A DNA stretch of 64,000 nt from an uncultured Prevotella sp. (GTDB taxonomy: Bacteria > Bacteroidota > Bacteroidia > Bacteroidales > Bacteroidaceae). Under the pieces are notes generated by a model. It was not told the DNA's origin and did no database searches. It saw nothing but the letters and a program-made list of their open reading frames with translations. This document shows positions 44,457-52,299 of the stretch, piece by piece (positions within the stretch are counted from its first letter, which is position 1; the number at the start of each line of letters is the position of its first letter). The stretch is from NCBI GenBank assembly GCA_937895845.1, contig CALBLK010000042.1:62001-126000 (forward strand), given 5' to 3'. A program made the position numbers and the translations under genes.

Positions 44457-46409
44457 ATGATGGAAGACAACAGCGAACAGTTGCAGCAGCCGGTTGACTA
44501 CACTGACGACAACATACGCCACCTCTCGGACATGGAGCACGTGCGCACACGCCCCGGAATGTACATCGGGCGGCTGGGCGACGGGTCGCTGCCCGAAGAC
44601 GGCATCTACGTGCTGCTGAAGGAGGTGATAGACAACTCGATTGACGAGTTCAAGATGCACGCCGGCACAAAAATAGAGGTGACGGTGGCCGACAGCCTCC
44701 GTGTGACCGTGCGCGACTACGGCCGCGGCATCCCGCAGGGCAAGCTCATCGAGGCGGTGAGCGTGCTCAACACCGGCGGAAAGTACGACTCAAAGGCGTT
44801 CAAGAAGAGTGTGGGGCTCAACGGCGTGGGCGTCAAGGCGGTCAACGCCCTCAGCGCCCACTTCGAGGTGCGCTCGTTCCGCGACGGCAAGGTGCGCCGC
44901 GCAACCTTCGAGAGGGGAAGCCTCACCGGCGACACCACCGAGGACACGCAGGAGGAGAACGGCACCTACATCTATTTCGAACCCGACAGCACGCTCTTCC
45001 TCAACTACTCCTTCCACAGCGACATCATCGAGACCATGCTCCGCAACTACACCTATCTCAACACGGGGCTGGCCATCATCTACAACGGAAAGCGCATCGT
45101 GAGCCGCAACGGCCTGAAAGACCTGCTCAACGACACGATGACCACCGACGGCATCTACCCCATCATCCACCTCAAGGGCGAGGACATCGAGATAGCCTTC
45201 ACCCACACCAACCAGTATGGCGAGGAGTACCACTCGTTTGTCAACGGCCAGCACACCACGCAGGGAGGCACCCACCAGAGCGCGTTCAAGGAGCACATCG
45301 CCAAGACCATCAAGGAGTTCTCGCAGAAGAACTTCGAGTATGGCGACATCCGCAACGGACTCGTGGCGGCCATCGCCATTAATGTCGAGGAGCCGATGTT
45401 CGAGAGCCAGACCAAAATCAAGCTCGGCTCGCTCACCATGACGCCAAACGGCGGCGTGAGCATCAACAAGTATGTGGGCGACTTTGTGAAGAGAGAGGTG
45501 GACAACTACCTGCACAAGCACCCCGACGTGGCCGAGGTGATGATCCAGAAGATACAGGAGAGCGAGAAGGAGCGCAAGGCCATGGCCGGCGTGACCAAGC
45601 TGGCGCGCGAGCGGGCCAAGAAGGCCAACCTGCACAACCGCAAGCTGCGCGACTGCCGCATACACTTCAGTGACGCAAGGAACGGGCGCAAGGAGGAAAG
45701 CGCCATCTTCATCACCGAGGGCGACTCGGCCAGCGGCTCCATCACCAAGAGCCGCGACGTCAACACCCAGGCGGTGTTCTCGCTGCGCGGAAAGCCGCTC
45801 AACTCCTTCGGGCTCACCAAGAAGGTGGTCTACGAGAACGAGGAGTTCAACCTGCTGCAGGCCGCGCTCGACATCGAGGACGGCCTGGACACGCTGCGCT
45901 ACAACAAGGTGATCGTGGCCACCGACGCCGACGTCGACGGCATGCACATCCGCCTGCTCATCATCACCTTCTTCCTCCAGTTCTTCCCCGACCTCATCAA
46001 GAAGGGCCATGTGTACGTGCTCCAGACCCCGCTCTTCCGCGTGCGCAACCGCCGCACCAAGGTGAAGAACCGCCAGGCGCTGGCCGGTGACCAGGCAAGG
46101 AGCGGCGGAAAGAAGACCGACTTCATCACACGCTACTGTTACAGCGAGGAGGAGCGGGTCAAGGCCATTGCCGAGCTGGGGCCCGACCCGGAGATAACGC
46201 GCTTCAAGGGCCTCGGGGAGATATCGCCCGACGAGTTCGCCGGGTTCATCGGACCCGACATCCGCCTGGAGCAGGTCACCCTGCACAAGACCGACCAGGT
46301 GCAGAAGCTGCTGGAGTACTACATGGGGAAGAACACGCCCGAACGGCAGGACTTCATCATCAACAACCTGGTGGTGGAGGAGGACAGGCCCGAGGGCGAC
46401 GACGCATAG
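44457..46409 (+). CDS. parE: Type IIA topoisomerase B subunit (DNA topoisomerase IV subunit B)
   Basis: A 650-residue ATPase subunit. I start at ATG 44457 or 44460 (MMEDNSEQ); upstream codons in frame are not conserved. GHKL ATP-binding motifs are VIDNSIDEF, DYGRGIP and GLNGVGVKAVNA; the TOPRIM domain shows EGDSASGS and DADVDGMHIR. The length and the RTRPGMYIG start fit ParE/GyrB, and the gene position in Bacteroidales fits ParE. The A subunit is not in the window. A 22-bp repeat array follows directly after the stop codon. Confidence 0.93.
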   Translation: MMEDNSEQLQQPVDYTDDNIRHLSDMEHVRTRPGMYIGRLGDGSLPEDGIYVLLKEVIDNSIDEFKMHAGTKIEVTVADSLRVTVRDYGRGIPQGKLIEAVSVLNTGGKYDSKAFKKSVGLNGVGVKAVNALSAHFEVRSFRDGKVRRATFERGSLTGDTTEDTQEENGTYIYFEPDSTLFLNYSFHSDIIETMLRNYTYLNTGLAIIYNGKRIVSRNGLKDLLNDTMTTDGIYPIIHLKGEDIEIAFTHTNQYGEEYHSFVNGQHTTQGGTHQSAFKEHIAKTIKEFSQKNFEYGDIRNGLVAAIAINVEEPMFESQTKIKLGSLTMTPNGGVSINKYVGDFVKREVDNYLHKHPDVAEVMIQKIQESEKERKAMAGVTKLARERAKKANLHNRKLRDCRIHFSDARNGRKEESAIFITEGDSASGSITKSRDVNTQAVFSLRGKPLNSFGLTKKVVYENEEFNLLQAALDIEDGLDTLRYNKVIVATDADVDGMHIRLLIITFFLQFFPDLIKKGHVYVLQTPLFRVRNRRTKVKNRQALAGDQARSGGKKTDFITRYCYSEEERVKAIAELGPDPEITRFKGLGEISPDEFAGFIGPDIRLEQVTLHKTDQVQKLLEYYMGKNTPERQDFIINNLVVEEDRPEGDDA

Positions 46410-46420
46410 GCTGCGCTGAG

Positions 46421-46485
46421 AGGCCTTTTACGCCGCATGGCGTGACCCCTTGCGCCGCATGGCAAGGCCTTTTACGCCGCATGGC
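46421..46485. repeat. 44-bp periodic repeat between parE and the S41 protease
   Basis: AGGCCTTTTACGCCGCATGG plus C occurs identically at 46421-46441 and 46465-46485, 44 bp apart. A related half unit (CCTTGCGCCGCATGGC) lies between, giving a period of about 22 bp; a further partial unit (GGCCCTTGCG) follows at 46489. Confidence 0.85.
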
Positions 46486-46540
46486 GGCGGCCCTTGCGTT
46501 TTATCTTGAATATCTACAAAAGAATATTGAAAACCTGTTT

Positions 46541-48151
46541 ATGAAGATAGCAGAATGCAAAATGGCGCGCCTGGCGGCGCTGGCGGCGCTGGCGGTGGCC
46601 GCGGCTGTGCCCGCACCGGCCCAGAAGGCACTGGTCAACGAGGCGGTGCTCAAGAAGCTGCAGCTGGCCGAACTGTTCATCCGCAACCTCTATGTCGACC
46701 CTGTCGACGAGAACAAGCTGGTGGAGGACGCCATCAGGGGAATGCTCGAGAAGCTCGACCCGCACTCCTCCTACTCCACACCCAAGGAGGTCAAGGCGAT
46801 GAACGAGTCGCTCGAGGGCTCCTTCGAGGGCATCGGCGTGCAGTTTAACATGGCAGAGGACACCCTGCTTGTCATCCAGCCGGTGACCAACGGCCCCTCG
46901 GAGCGCGTGGGCATCATGGCCGGCGACCGCATCGTGAGTGTCAACGACAGCGCCATCGCGGGCGTTAAGATGTCGCGCGAGGACATCATGCGCCGCCTCC
47001 GCGGGCCAAAGGGCACCAAGGTGAGGCTGGGCGTTGTGCGCCGGGGCATTGCCGACAGGCTCGCGTTTACCGTGACACGCGACAAGATTCCCGTGAAGAC
47101 CGTCGACGCCTGCTATATGATACGCCCGGGAGTGGGCTACATCCGCATCGGCAGCTTTGGCGCCACCACCCACAAGGAGTTTATGGACTGCATGGCGCAG
47201 CTCAGGGGGCAGGGCATGCAGAAGCTCGTGCTCGACCTCCAGGAGAACGGCGGCGGCTATATGCAGGCGGCCGTGGCCGTGGCCAACGAGTTCCTGTCAA
47301 AGGGCGACCTCATTGTGTACACCAAGGGCCGCACGTCGCCCGACCAGCGCTATGAGGCCACGGGCGGCGGCTGCTTCCAGCACGGCGATGTCGTTGTGCT
47401 GGTGGACGAGTACACCGCTTCGGCCGCAGAGATTGTCACCGGTGCCATACAGGACAACGACCGCGGCTTCGTCGTGGGCCGCCGCACGTTCGGAAAGGGC
47501 CTCGTGCAGCGCCCCATCAACCTGCCCGACGGATCGATGATACGCCTCACCATCTCGCACTACTACACGCCCTCGGGCCGCTGCATCCAGAAGCCCTATA
47601 CCAAGGGCGACCGCAAGGACTACGCCATGGACGTGGCCAACCGCCTGAAGCATGGCGAGCTGACCAGCGCCGACAGCATCCACTTTGCCGACTCGCTCAG
47701 GTTTTACACCCTCAAGCAGCGCCGCGTGGTCTATGGAGGGGGCGGCATCATGCCCGACTTCTTCGTGCCGCTCGACACAACCCTCTATACCAAGTTCCAC
47801 CGCCAGCTGGCGGCAAAGAGTGTCATTCTCAATGCCAGTCTGCGCTATATCGACGCCAACCGCAAGAAGCTGAAGGCGCAGTATGCCTCGTTTGATGCGT
47901 TCAAGCGCGGCTACGAGGTGCCCCGGTCACTCGTCGACACGATACTGAGTGAGGGCAAGAAGCAGAAGGTTGAGCCCAAGGACAGCGGCGAGCTTGACCG
48001 CACGCTCCCCTACCTTCGCCTGCAGCTCAAGGCCCTTGTGGCTCGCGACATCTGGGACATGAGCGAGTATTTCTCGGTGTTCAACGAGCGCAGCGAAATC
48101 GTGAGGAAAGCCTTGCAGGTGATTTCTGGCGGCCCGGGCGGGCAGCCTTGA
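46541..48151 (+). CDS. C-terminal processing peptidase (S41 family)
   Basis: A 536-residue periplasmic tail-specific protease. I choose ATG 46541 because it gives a signal sequence (MKIAECKMARLAALAALAV, cleavage near PAPAQ). The frame upstream is inside the repeat array. A PDZ domain spans about residues 85-170 (GIGVQFNMAEDTLLV). The catalytic Ser293 is in YTASAAEIV and Lys318 in RTFGKGLVQ, with the expected 25-residue spacing. The C-terminal helical region is intact. It degrades or trims periplasmic proteins from their C-termini. It follows parE by 131 bp and ends at a strong terminator. Confidence 0.94.
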   Translation: MKIAECKMARLAALAALAVAAAVPAPAQKALVNEAVLKKLQLAELFIRNLYVDPVDENKLVEDAIRGMLEKLDPHSSYSTPKEVKAMNESLEGSFEGIGVQFNMAEDTLLVIQPVTNGPSERVGIMAGDRIVSVNDSAIAGVKMSREDIMRRLRGPKGTKVRLGVVRRGIADRLAFTVTRDKIPVKTVDACYMIRPGVGYIRIGSFGATTHKEFMDCMAQLRGQGMQKLVLDLQENGGGYMQAAVAVANEFLSKGDLIVYTKGRTSPDQRYEATGGGCFQHGDVVVLVDEYTASAAEIVTGAIQDNDRGFVVGRRTFGKGLVQRPINLPDGSMIRLTISHYYTPSGRCIQKPYTKGDRKDYAMDVANRLKHGELTSADSIHFADSLRFYTLKQRRVVYGGGGIMPDFFVPLDTTLYTKFHRQLAAKSVILNASLRYIDANRKKLKAQYASFDAFKRGYEVPRSLVDTILSEGKKQKVEPKDSGELDRTLPYLRLQLKALVARDIWDMSEYFSVFNERSEIVRKALQVISGGPGGQP

Positions 48152-48181
48152 GCCGGGGGGCCGCCGCCGGCGGCCGCAGAG

Positions 48182-48228
48182 ACGCGCAGCGGGGGCTGTA
48201 CCAGCTTGGTGCAGCCCCCGCTGCGTGT
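48182..48228. terminator. Terminator between convergent S41 protease and ybeY genes
   Basis: Twenty-one-base arms (48182-48202 and 48208-48228) pair with two G-U wobbles around the loop AGCTT. Confidence 0.8.
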
Positions 48229-48289
48229 TGCCGCCCGGGCCGCCTGGTTGTATCGTGAGGGGTGGGATGGGCGGCGGTACTGTCCCGTG

Positions 48290-48715
48290 CTATTGCCCCT
48301 TCGGGCCGAGCAGGGCCAGCGCGCGGTTCTCGGCGGCCTCCATCACCTCGCGCTCGCCCGGCCCCTTGTCGTTGATTCCGCAGAGGTGCAGTATGCCGTG
48401 GATAATCACCCGGTGCAGCTCCTCGCCGTAGTCCTTGCCGAACAGCCCGGCGTTAGAGCGCACCGTGTCCAGGCTGATCACCAGGTCGCCGCTGATGGTG
48501 TCGCCCTCGTCATAGTCGAAGGTGATGATGTCCGTGTAGTAGTCGTGCCCCAGGTACTCGTTGTTCACCTCGAGTATCTTCTCGTCGCTGACGAACATGT
48601 AGCCGATGTCGCCCACTTTCCGTCCGTACTGCGCGGCCACGGCCTTGATCCACGCCGTGGTCTCCCGTTTCTTGATTGACGGCATCCTCACGCCGTCCGC
48701 TTGGTAAGTAATCAT
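48290..48715 (-). CDS. ybeY: Endoribonuclease YbeY (rRNA maturation factor)
   Basis: YbeY acts in 16S rRNA 3' maturation and ribosome quality control. The 141-residue protein carries the zinc motif as HGILHLCGINDK. The first two histidines are present, but the third, canonical H in HxxxHxxxxxH, is K in this reading, a variant I believe is usual in Bacteroidota. Length is normal. It starts two bases before the coaD stop is cleared (3-bp gap), so the two form one unit. Confidence 0.92.
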   Translation of the reverse strand: MITYQADGVRMPSIKKRETTAWIKAVAAQYGRKVGDIGYMFVSDEKILEVNNEYLGHDYYTDIITFDYDEGDTISGDLVISLDTVRSNAGLFGKDYGEELHRVIIHGILHLCGINDKGPGEREVMEAAENRALALLGPKGQ

Positions 48716-48717
48716 TG

Positions 48718-49221
48718 TCAGATGTCTGTTGCTTCGTTGCTGTTGGTTTCCGGCGCGGGCGGGAGCAGTGCCGACACGTCCCTGCCGAAGCCAATCAGCT
48801 CGCGCACCAGGCTGCTGCTCACGCTCTCCAGCGCCGGGTCGGCGAGGAGCAGCAGCGTTTCCACGCCGCCGATGCGCCTGTTGATGTCCGCCTGTGCGCG
48901 CTCGTACTCAAAGTCCTTGACGCTCCTCACCCCCTTGATGATGAACCCCGCCCCCACGCGGTGTGCCAGGTCAACGGTCAGGTCGCCGTAGGTGGCCACC
49001 TCGATGCGGCGCTCCCCGGCATAGATGCGCGCGATGGCCGCCTTGCGGTCAGCCGCGCTGAACATCGTCTGCTTGCCCCCGTTGACGCCCACCCCGATGA
49101 CGATGCGGTCGAAGAGCGGCAGCGCGCGCCTCACGATGGCGTCGTGTCCGATGGTGAAAGGGTCGAAGCTGCCCACAAATAATCCTGTTCTCGCGCTTCC
49201 CTTCGCGTCATTGCGTTCCAT
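48718..49221 (-). CDS. coaD: Phosphopantetheine adenylyltransferase
   Basis: CoaD adenylates 4'-phosphopantetheine to dephospho-CoA. The signature GSFDPFTIGH (nucleotidyltransferase HxGH variant) is at the N-terminus and VSSSLVREL, the ISSTxVR equivalent, near the C-terminus. I start at ATG 49221 (MERNDAKGS; 167 residues). ATGs at 49233 and 49266 are also in frame but add non-conserved residues. The C-terminal tail after the helix is slightly long and rich in proline. It lies 3 bp upstream of ybeY and 96 bp downstream of ruvB. Confidence 0.94.
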   Translation of the reverse strand: MERNDAKGSARTGLFVGSFDPFTIGHDAIVRRALPLFDRIVIGVGVNGGKQTMFSAADRKAAIARIYAGERRIEVATYGDLTVDLAHRVGAGFIIKGVRSVKDFEYERAQADINRRIGGVETLLLLADPALESVSSSLVRELIGFGRDVSALLPPAPETNSNEATDI

Positions 49222-49317
49222 TTCTCTTGTCATTGCGTTCTCATTCTCTTGCCGTTGTGCCGGCACGCTCTTGCCGTTGCGTCCGCCTTCCCTGCTGCCT
49301 TCCCTGCGCGCAGCCCG

Positions 49318-50349
49318 TCAGAACAGCTCCTGCTGCATGGTGTTTCCGCTGTAAGGGTTGCGCCCGTAGTGCCGGTAGGCCATCTCGGTGACCATGCGTC
49401 CGCGCGGCGTGCGCTTGATGAACCCCTCCATGATGAGGAACGGCTCGTACACCTCCTCCACCGTGCCCGCGTCCTCTCCGATGGCCGTTGCGATGGTCGA
49501 CACCCCCACCGGTCCGCCCTTGAACTTGTCGATGATGGTGAGCAGGATTTTGTTGTCAATCTCGTCCAGTCCGAACTGGTCGATGTTCAGCGCGTTGAGG
49601 CTCAGCTGCGTGATGGTCATGTCGATGCGCCCGGTGCCCCTCACCTGTGCGAAGTCGCGCACGCGGCGCAGCAGTGCGTTGGCGATGCGCGGCGTTCCGC
49701 GGCTTCTCCGGGCAATCTCCAGCGCCGCGTCGTCGCCGATGGGCACCTTGAGGATGCCCGCCGAGCGTTTCAGGATGCGCTGGAGCGTTTCCGGCTCGTA
49801 GTATTCCAGGTGCAGGTTGATGCCGAAGCGCGCGCGCAGCGGCGCCGTGAGCAGTCCGCTCCTTGTGGTGGCCCCCACCAGTGTGAAGGGGTTGAGGTCA
49901 ATCTGTATGGAGCGTGCCGACGGCCCCTTGTCAATCATGATGTCAATGCGGTAGTCCTCCATGGCCGAGTAGAGGTATTCCTCCACCACGGGCGACAGCC
50001 GGTGAATCTCGTCGATGAAGAGCACGTCGTTGCGCTCGAGCGAGGTGAGGATGCCCGCCAGGTCGCCCGGCTTGTCGAGCACCGGCCCGCTGGTAATCTT
50101 GAACCCCACGCCAAGCTCGTTGGCGATGATGTTGCTCAGCGTCGTCTTTCCCAGTCCCGGCGGTCCGTGGAGCAGGGTGTGGTCGAGCGGCTCGCCGCGG
50201 TATTTGGCGGCCTCGACAAACACCTCGAGGTTCTCCACCACCTTCTGCTGTCCGCTGAAGTCGCCGAACTGCAGTGGCCGCAGCGCGTTTTCAAACTCCT
50301 TTTCCGAGCCTGACACGTTGTTCTGTCTGATGTCAAAGTCTTCGTCCAT
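49318..50349 (-). CDS. ruvB: Holliday junction branch migration helicase RuvB
   Basis: A 343-residue AAA+ motor that drives branch migration with RuvA. Walker A is GPPGLGKTT, Walker B LFIDEIHRL, sensor 1 GATTRSG; the C-terminal winged helix ends with RGRMVTEMAYRHYG. I start at ATG 50349 (MDEDFDIRQ). The frame is open further upstream through a promoter-bearing repeat, where it translates to MHSACTNFAEIRRH, a spurious peptide created by that repeat. It heads a ruvB-coaD-ybeY run. Confidence 0.97.
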   Translation of the reverse strand: MDEDFDIRQNNVSGSEKEFENALRPLQFGDFSGQQKVVENLEVFVEAAKYRGEPLDHTLLHGPPGLGKTTLSNIIANELGVGFKITSGPVLDKPGDLAGILTSLERNDVLFIDEIHRLSPVVEEYLYSAMEDYRIDIMIDKGPSARSIQIDLNPFTLVGATTRSGLLTAPLRARFGINLHLEYYEPETLQRILKRSAGILKVPIGDDAALEIARRSRGTPRIANALLRRVRDFAQVRGTGRIDMTITQLSLNALNIDQFGLDEIDNKILLTIIDKFKGGPVGVSTIATAIGEDAGTVEEVYEPFLIMEGFIKRTPRGRMVTEMAYRHYGRNPYSGNTMQQELF

Positions 50350-50391
50350 GCTAAAGCTGTCGTATGAGTGCGGTCCTCCACCTCTGCCGGT

Positions 50392-50555
50392 GTGCCGCCT
50401 AATTTCTGCAAAGTTAGTGCAAGCCGAGTGCAATGGAGCTTGCTCCGATTGCTGAGGTGCCGCCTAATTTCTGCAAAGTTAGTGCAAGCCGAGTGCAATG
50501 GAGCTTGCTCCGATTGCTGAGGTGCCGCCTAATTTCTGCAAAGGTAGTGCAAAAA
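50392..50555. repeat. 65-bp tandem repeat carrying promoter elements upstream of ruvB
   Basis: Two exact copies (50392-50456 and 50457-50521) are followed by a partial third (50522 to about 50552, one mismatch). Each begins GTGCCGCCTAATTTCTGCAA. On the minus strand the copies contain TAACTTTG (50409-50416 and 50474-50481) and TACCTTTG (50539-50546), matching the -7 consensus. No -33 is well spaced. Confidence 0.9.
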
Positions 50556-50620
50556 GGTGTATTTGGCGCATGAATCGGCAGGTTTTTGTCGCCGTGCCCG
50601 CCGTGTGAGCCGGAGCGAAA

Positions 50621-50654
50621 GCGGCCCTGCGCGGGCTTTTCCGCGCAGGGCCGC
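50621..50654 (-). terminator. Terminator downstream of the smalltalk/HU cassette
   Basis: Fourteen-base arms (50621-50634 and 50641-50654) pair perfectly around GCTTTT. On the minus strand the stem is followed by TTTCGCT. It lies 36 bp past the smalltalk stop codon. Confidence 0.7.
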
Positions 50655-50690
50655 CGTTAGGACAGTGTGCTTTCATGGTCTGTTCCCTGC

Positions 50691-50801
50691 TCAGAAGATG
50701 TTCTGGCAGGCCGTCGCCCCCAGTCCGCCGAGGATGGCCGAGGCCACGGCGATGATGATTTTCAGGAGCTTCTGCCAGCCCTGTTCGCTCAGTTTGCTCA
50801 T
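50691..50801 (-). CDS. Smalltalk-family small protein (36 residues)
   Basis: ATG 50801 to TGA 50691 encodes MSKLSEQGWQKLLKIIIAVA followed by SAILGGLGATACQNIF. The short basic/aromatic head, single hydrophobic helix and late cysteine match the short Bacteroidota proteins annotated as smalltalk. These usually sit next to an HU-family gene, as here (112 bp downstream of it). Function is unknown; a membrane-inserted or lipoprotein-like peptide is plausible since the last lines read LGATAC. It is too short for default gene finders. Confidence 0.82.
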   Translation of the reverse strand: MSKLSEQGWQKLLKIIIAVASAILGGLGATACQNIF

Positions 50802-50913
50802 TGCTTGGTTGTCATTAAGGTTCTACATTTTTCAGTCTTCGCTCACATCCTTGCGGGAGGTGGCGGAGCCATCCGCGCGCTCCGTCCGCCTCCCCGCCCG
50901 GTCTGCCCGGTTG

Positions 50914-51363
50914 TCAGCCGTTGTCCTGCTCCCCGGCCGGCTCCTTCACCACGTTGTTAAACGGCAGCTCAGTCACCTGGCATCCGTTCACCAGCGAGCG
51001 CACCCTTGTTCCGTCCTTGCCCACCTTGAGCTCCGGCTGGAACAGCACGCGTATGTTCTTCAGGTTCTCCGACACGGTGAAGCCCTTTGCCGTTGCGCTC
51101 CTTGAGGTGGTGATGGCCAGCTTGAAGGTGCCCAGCCTGTCAATCTTCACCCGCTTCGAGTTCTGCAGCTCGTTCCTCATGGTGACCACCAGCTCGCTGA
51201 TCACCGCCAGGATGTCCGACCGCTTCACCGTGCAGTTGGCCTCGATGGTGTCGGCCAGCTGGTCGGTGGTTACTGTCCCCACGCTCACCGCGCGGCCATA
51301 CCAGTTCTCGTAATACGGGCTCTTCTTGTTGTTGTTCTGATAAAGTTTGTACATCAGTGCCAT
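50914..51363 (-). CDS. HU-family (viral/HIG-type) DNA-binding protein
   Basis: A 149-residue HU-related protein longer than classical HU (about 90). The N-terminal segment MALMYKLYQNNNKKSPYYEN starts the variant subgroup; the HU core lies around TTDQLADTIEANCTVKRSDI and VKIDRLGTFKLAI. A variable C-terminal tail ends KEPAGEQDNG. It probably binds DNA as a dimer, but this subgroup is not proven to act in the nucleoid. A TACCTTTG -7 element on the minus strand (51441-51448) with CTTG 20 bases upstream gives it a likely promoter. It sits between the RteC-C-like gene and smalltalk. Confidence 0.9.
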   Translation of the reverse strand: MALMYKLYQNNNKKSPYYENWYGRAVSVGTVTTDQLADTIEANCTVKRSDILAVISELVVTMRNELQNSKRVKIDRLGTFKLAITTSRSATAKGFTVSENLKNIRVLFQPELKVGKDGTRVRSLVNGCQVTELPFNNVVKEPAGEQDNG

Positions 51364-51526
51364 AATTCAATCCTTTCTTTGTGTTTTAAATGGTTCGATA
51401 CTTTTTGTTGTTTGTCTCAGTGTCTTTCCGGAAGACAGTGCAAAGGTACGTCAAAAGGCGGCGTGTTCCAAGTTTTGTGCGATAGAGCTTGCGCTACACC
51501 TTGCCATAGCGGCCCGCAGCGGCCTG

Positions 51527-51952
51527 TCATGGGCGGCTGATGAAGTGGCTGGCCAGCGGGTTGTCCATCCCGCGCTCCACCATCATGAAGCGGTAGCGCT
51601 CGATAAACGAAGCCGTGGCCGCCGACTTGCGCTGCTCCGCCTGGTAGACCGCCGCCCACGGGTTGGCCGGCTTGCGCCGTCCGAACCGCTTGCACACCGT
51701 GGCCGCCAGTTCGGTGAAGGTGGGCGTGCGCCCCCTGTCGTCGCACACCGTGCCCTGGGCGTAGGCGATGTGCGCCGCCGCCATGAGGTCGGCCACCGTC
51801 GTGTTCCACACCAGCCGCTCCCCCTCGGGCAGCGCCATTGCGGCCACCAGCTCCTCGGTAACGTGCCGCCGGGCCTCGGCCATCTGCTGCTTGCGGCGTG
51901 CCCTCTCGGCCTCGCCGTCCGCTTGCTTGTTTGAGTGTAAATGAAAAAACAT
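51527..51952 (-). CDS. Small protein resembling the C-terminal region of RteC
   Basis: A 141-residue cytosolic protein starting MFFHLHSNKQ, chosen because the frame upstream crosses a -7 element (51989-51996). The pattern VADLMAAAHIAYAQG, then a TFTELAATVCKRFG block and AEQRKSAATASFIERYRF, is reminiscent of the RteC C-terminal region that controls conjugative transposon excision. The similarity is from memory and weak. No integrase or mobilisation gene is near. It may instead be a host-encoded DNA-associated factor linked to the downstream HU gene. A 163-bp gap separates them. Confidence 0.5.
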   Translation of the reverse strand: MFFHLHSNKQADGEAERARRKQQMAEARRHVTEELVAAMALPEGERLVWNTTVADLMAAAHIAYAQGTVCDDRGRTPTFTELAATVCKRFGRRKPANPWAAVYQAEQRKSAATASFIERYRFMMVERGMDNPLASHFISRP

Positions 51953-52165
51953 GGTTGTAGATAATTTGATGTTGTTCTGATTCGACTGCAAAACTACCGA
52001 CCGTCTGTGCACTATCTGTTCCATCCGGCTTTTTCTTCGTTAAATAAGATTAAACGCAGGCCGGCTGTCAGACCGCCGCCCCTGCCGTCCGGGCGCATGA
52101 AGTCCTGGCAAAAGCGGCCTTGTTGTAACTTTTTCTACACCATTTCACGGAATTTTCACAACAGT

Positions 52166-52200
52166 TTTCACATTGTGAAACATTATTATATGTATCTTTG
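52166..52200 (+). promoter_or_regulatory. Palindrome and -7 element before the 52.3-kb lipoprotein gene
   Basis: TTTCACA-T-TGTGAAA (52166-52180) is a perfect 7-bp inverted repeat just upstream of TATCTTTG (52193-52200), and TTTTCACA is also repeated at 52153. A repressor or activator site is plausible. The rest of the 51953-52299 gap shows nothing else. Confidence 0.5.
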
Positions 52201-52299
52201 CAAAAGCAACAACCGCAGGTTGGCAGCATTCGCTGTGAGCATTCAGTTGTCCTTAGCCTCTTAGAAAGGAAAATCTTTAACCATTAAAACCATACACAC

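Noticed and set aside
50136..50498. Small ORF with MHSACTNFAEI-type start upstream of ruvB
   Set aside because: It is translation of the 65-bp repeat and the ruvB 5' end in another frame, a repeat artefact and not a gene.
51527..51952. RteC-like protein considered as evidence of a conjugative transposon
   Set aside because: No integrase, mobilization or transfer genes and no attachment-site duplications lie within the window.
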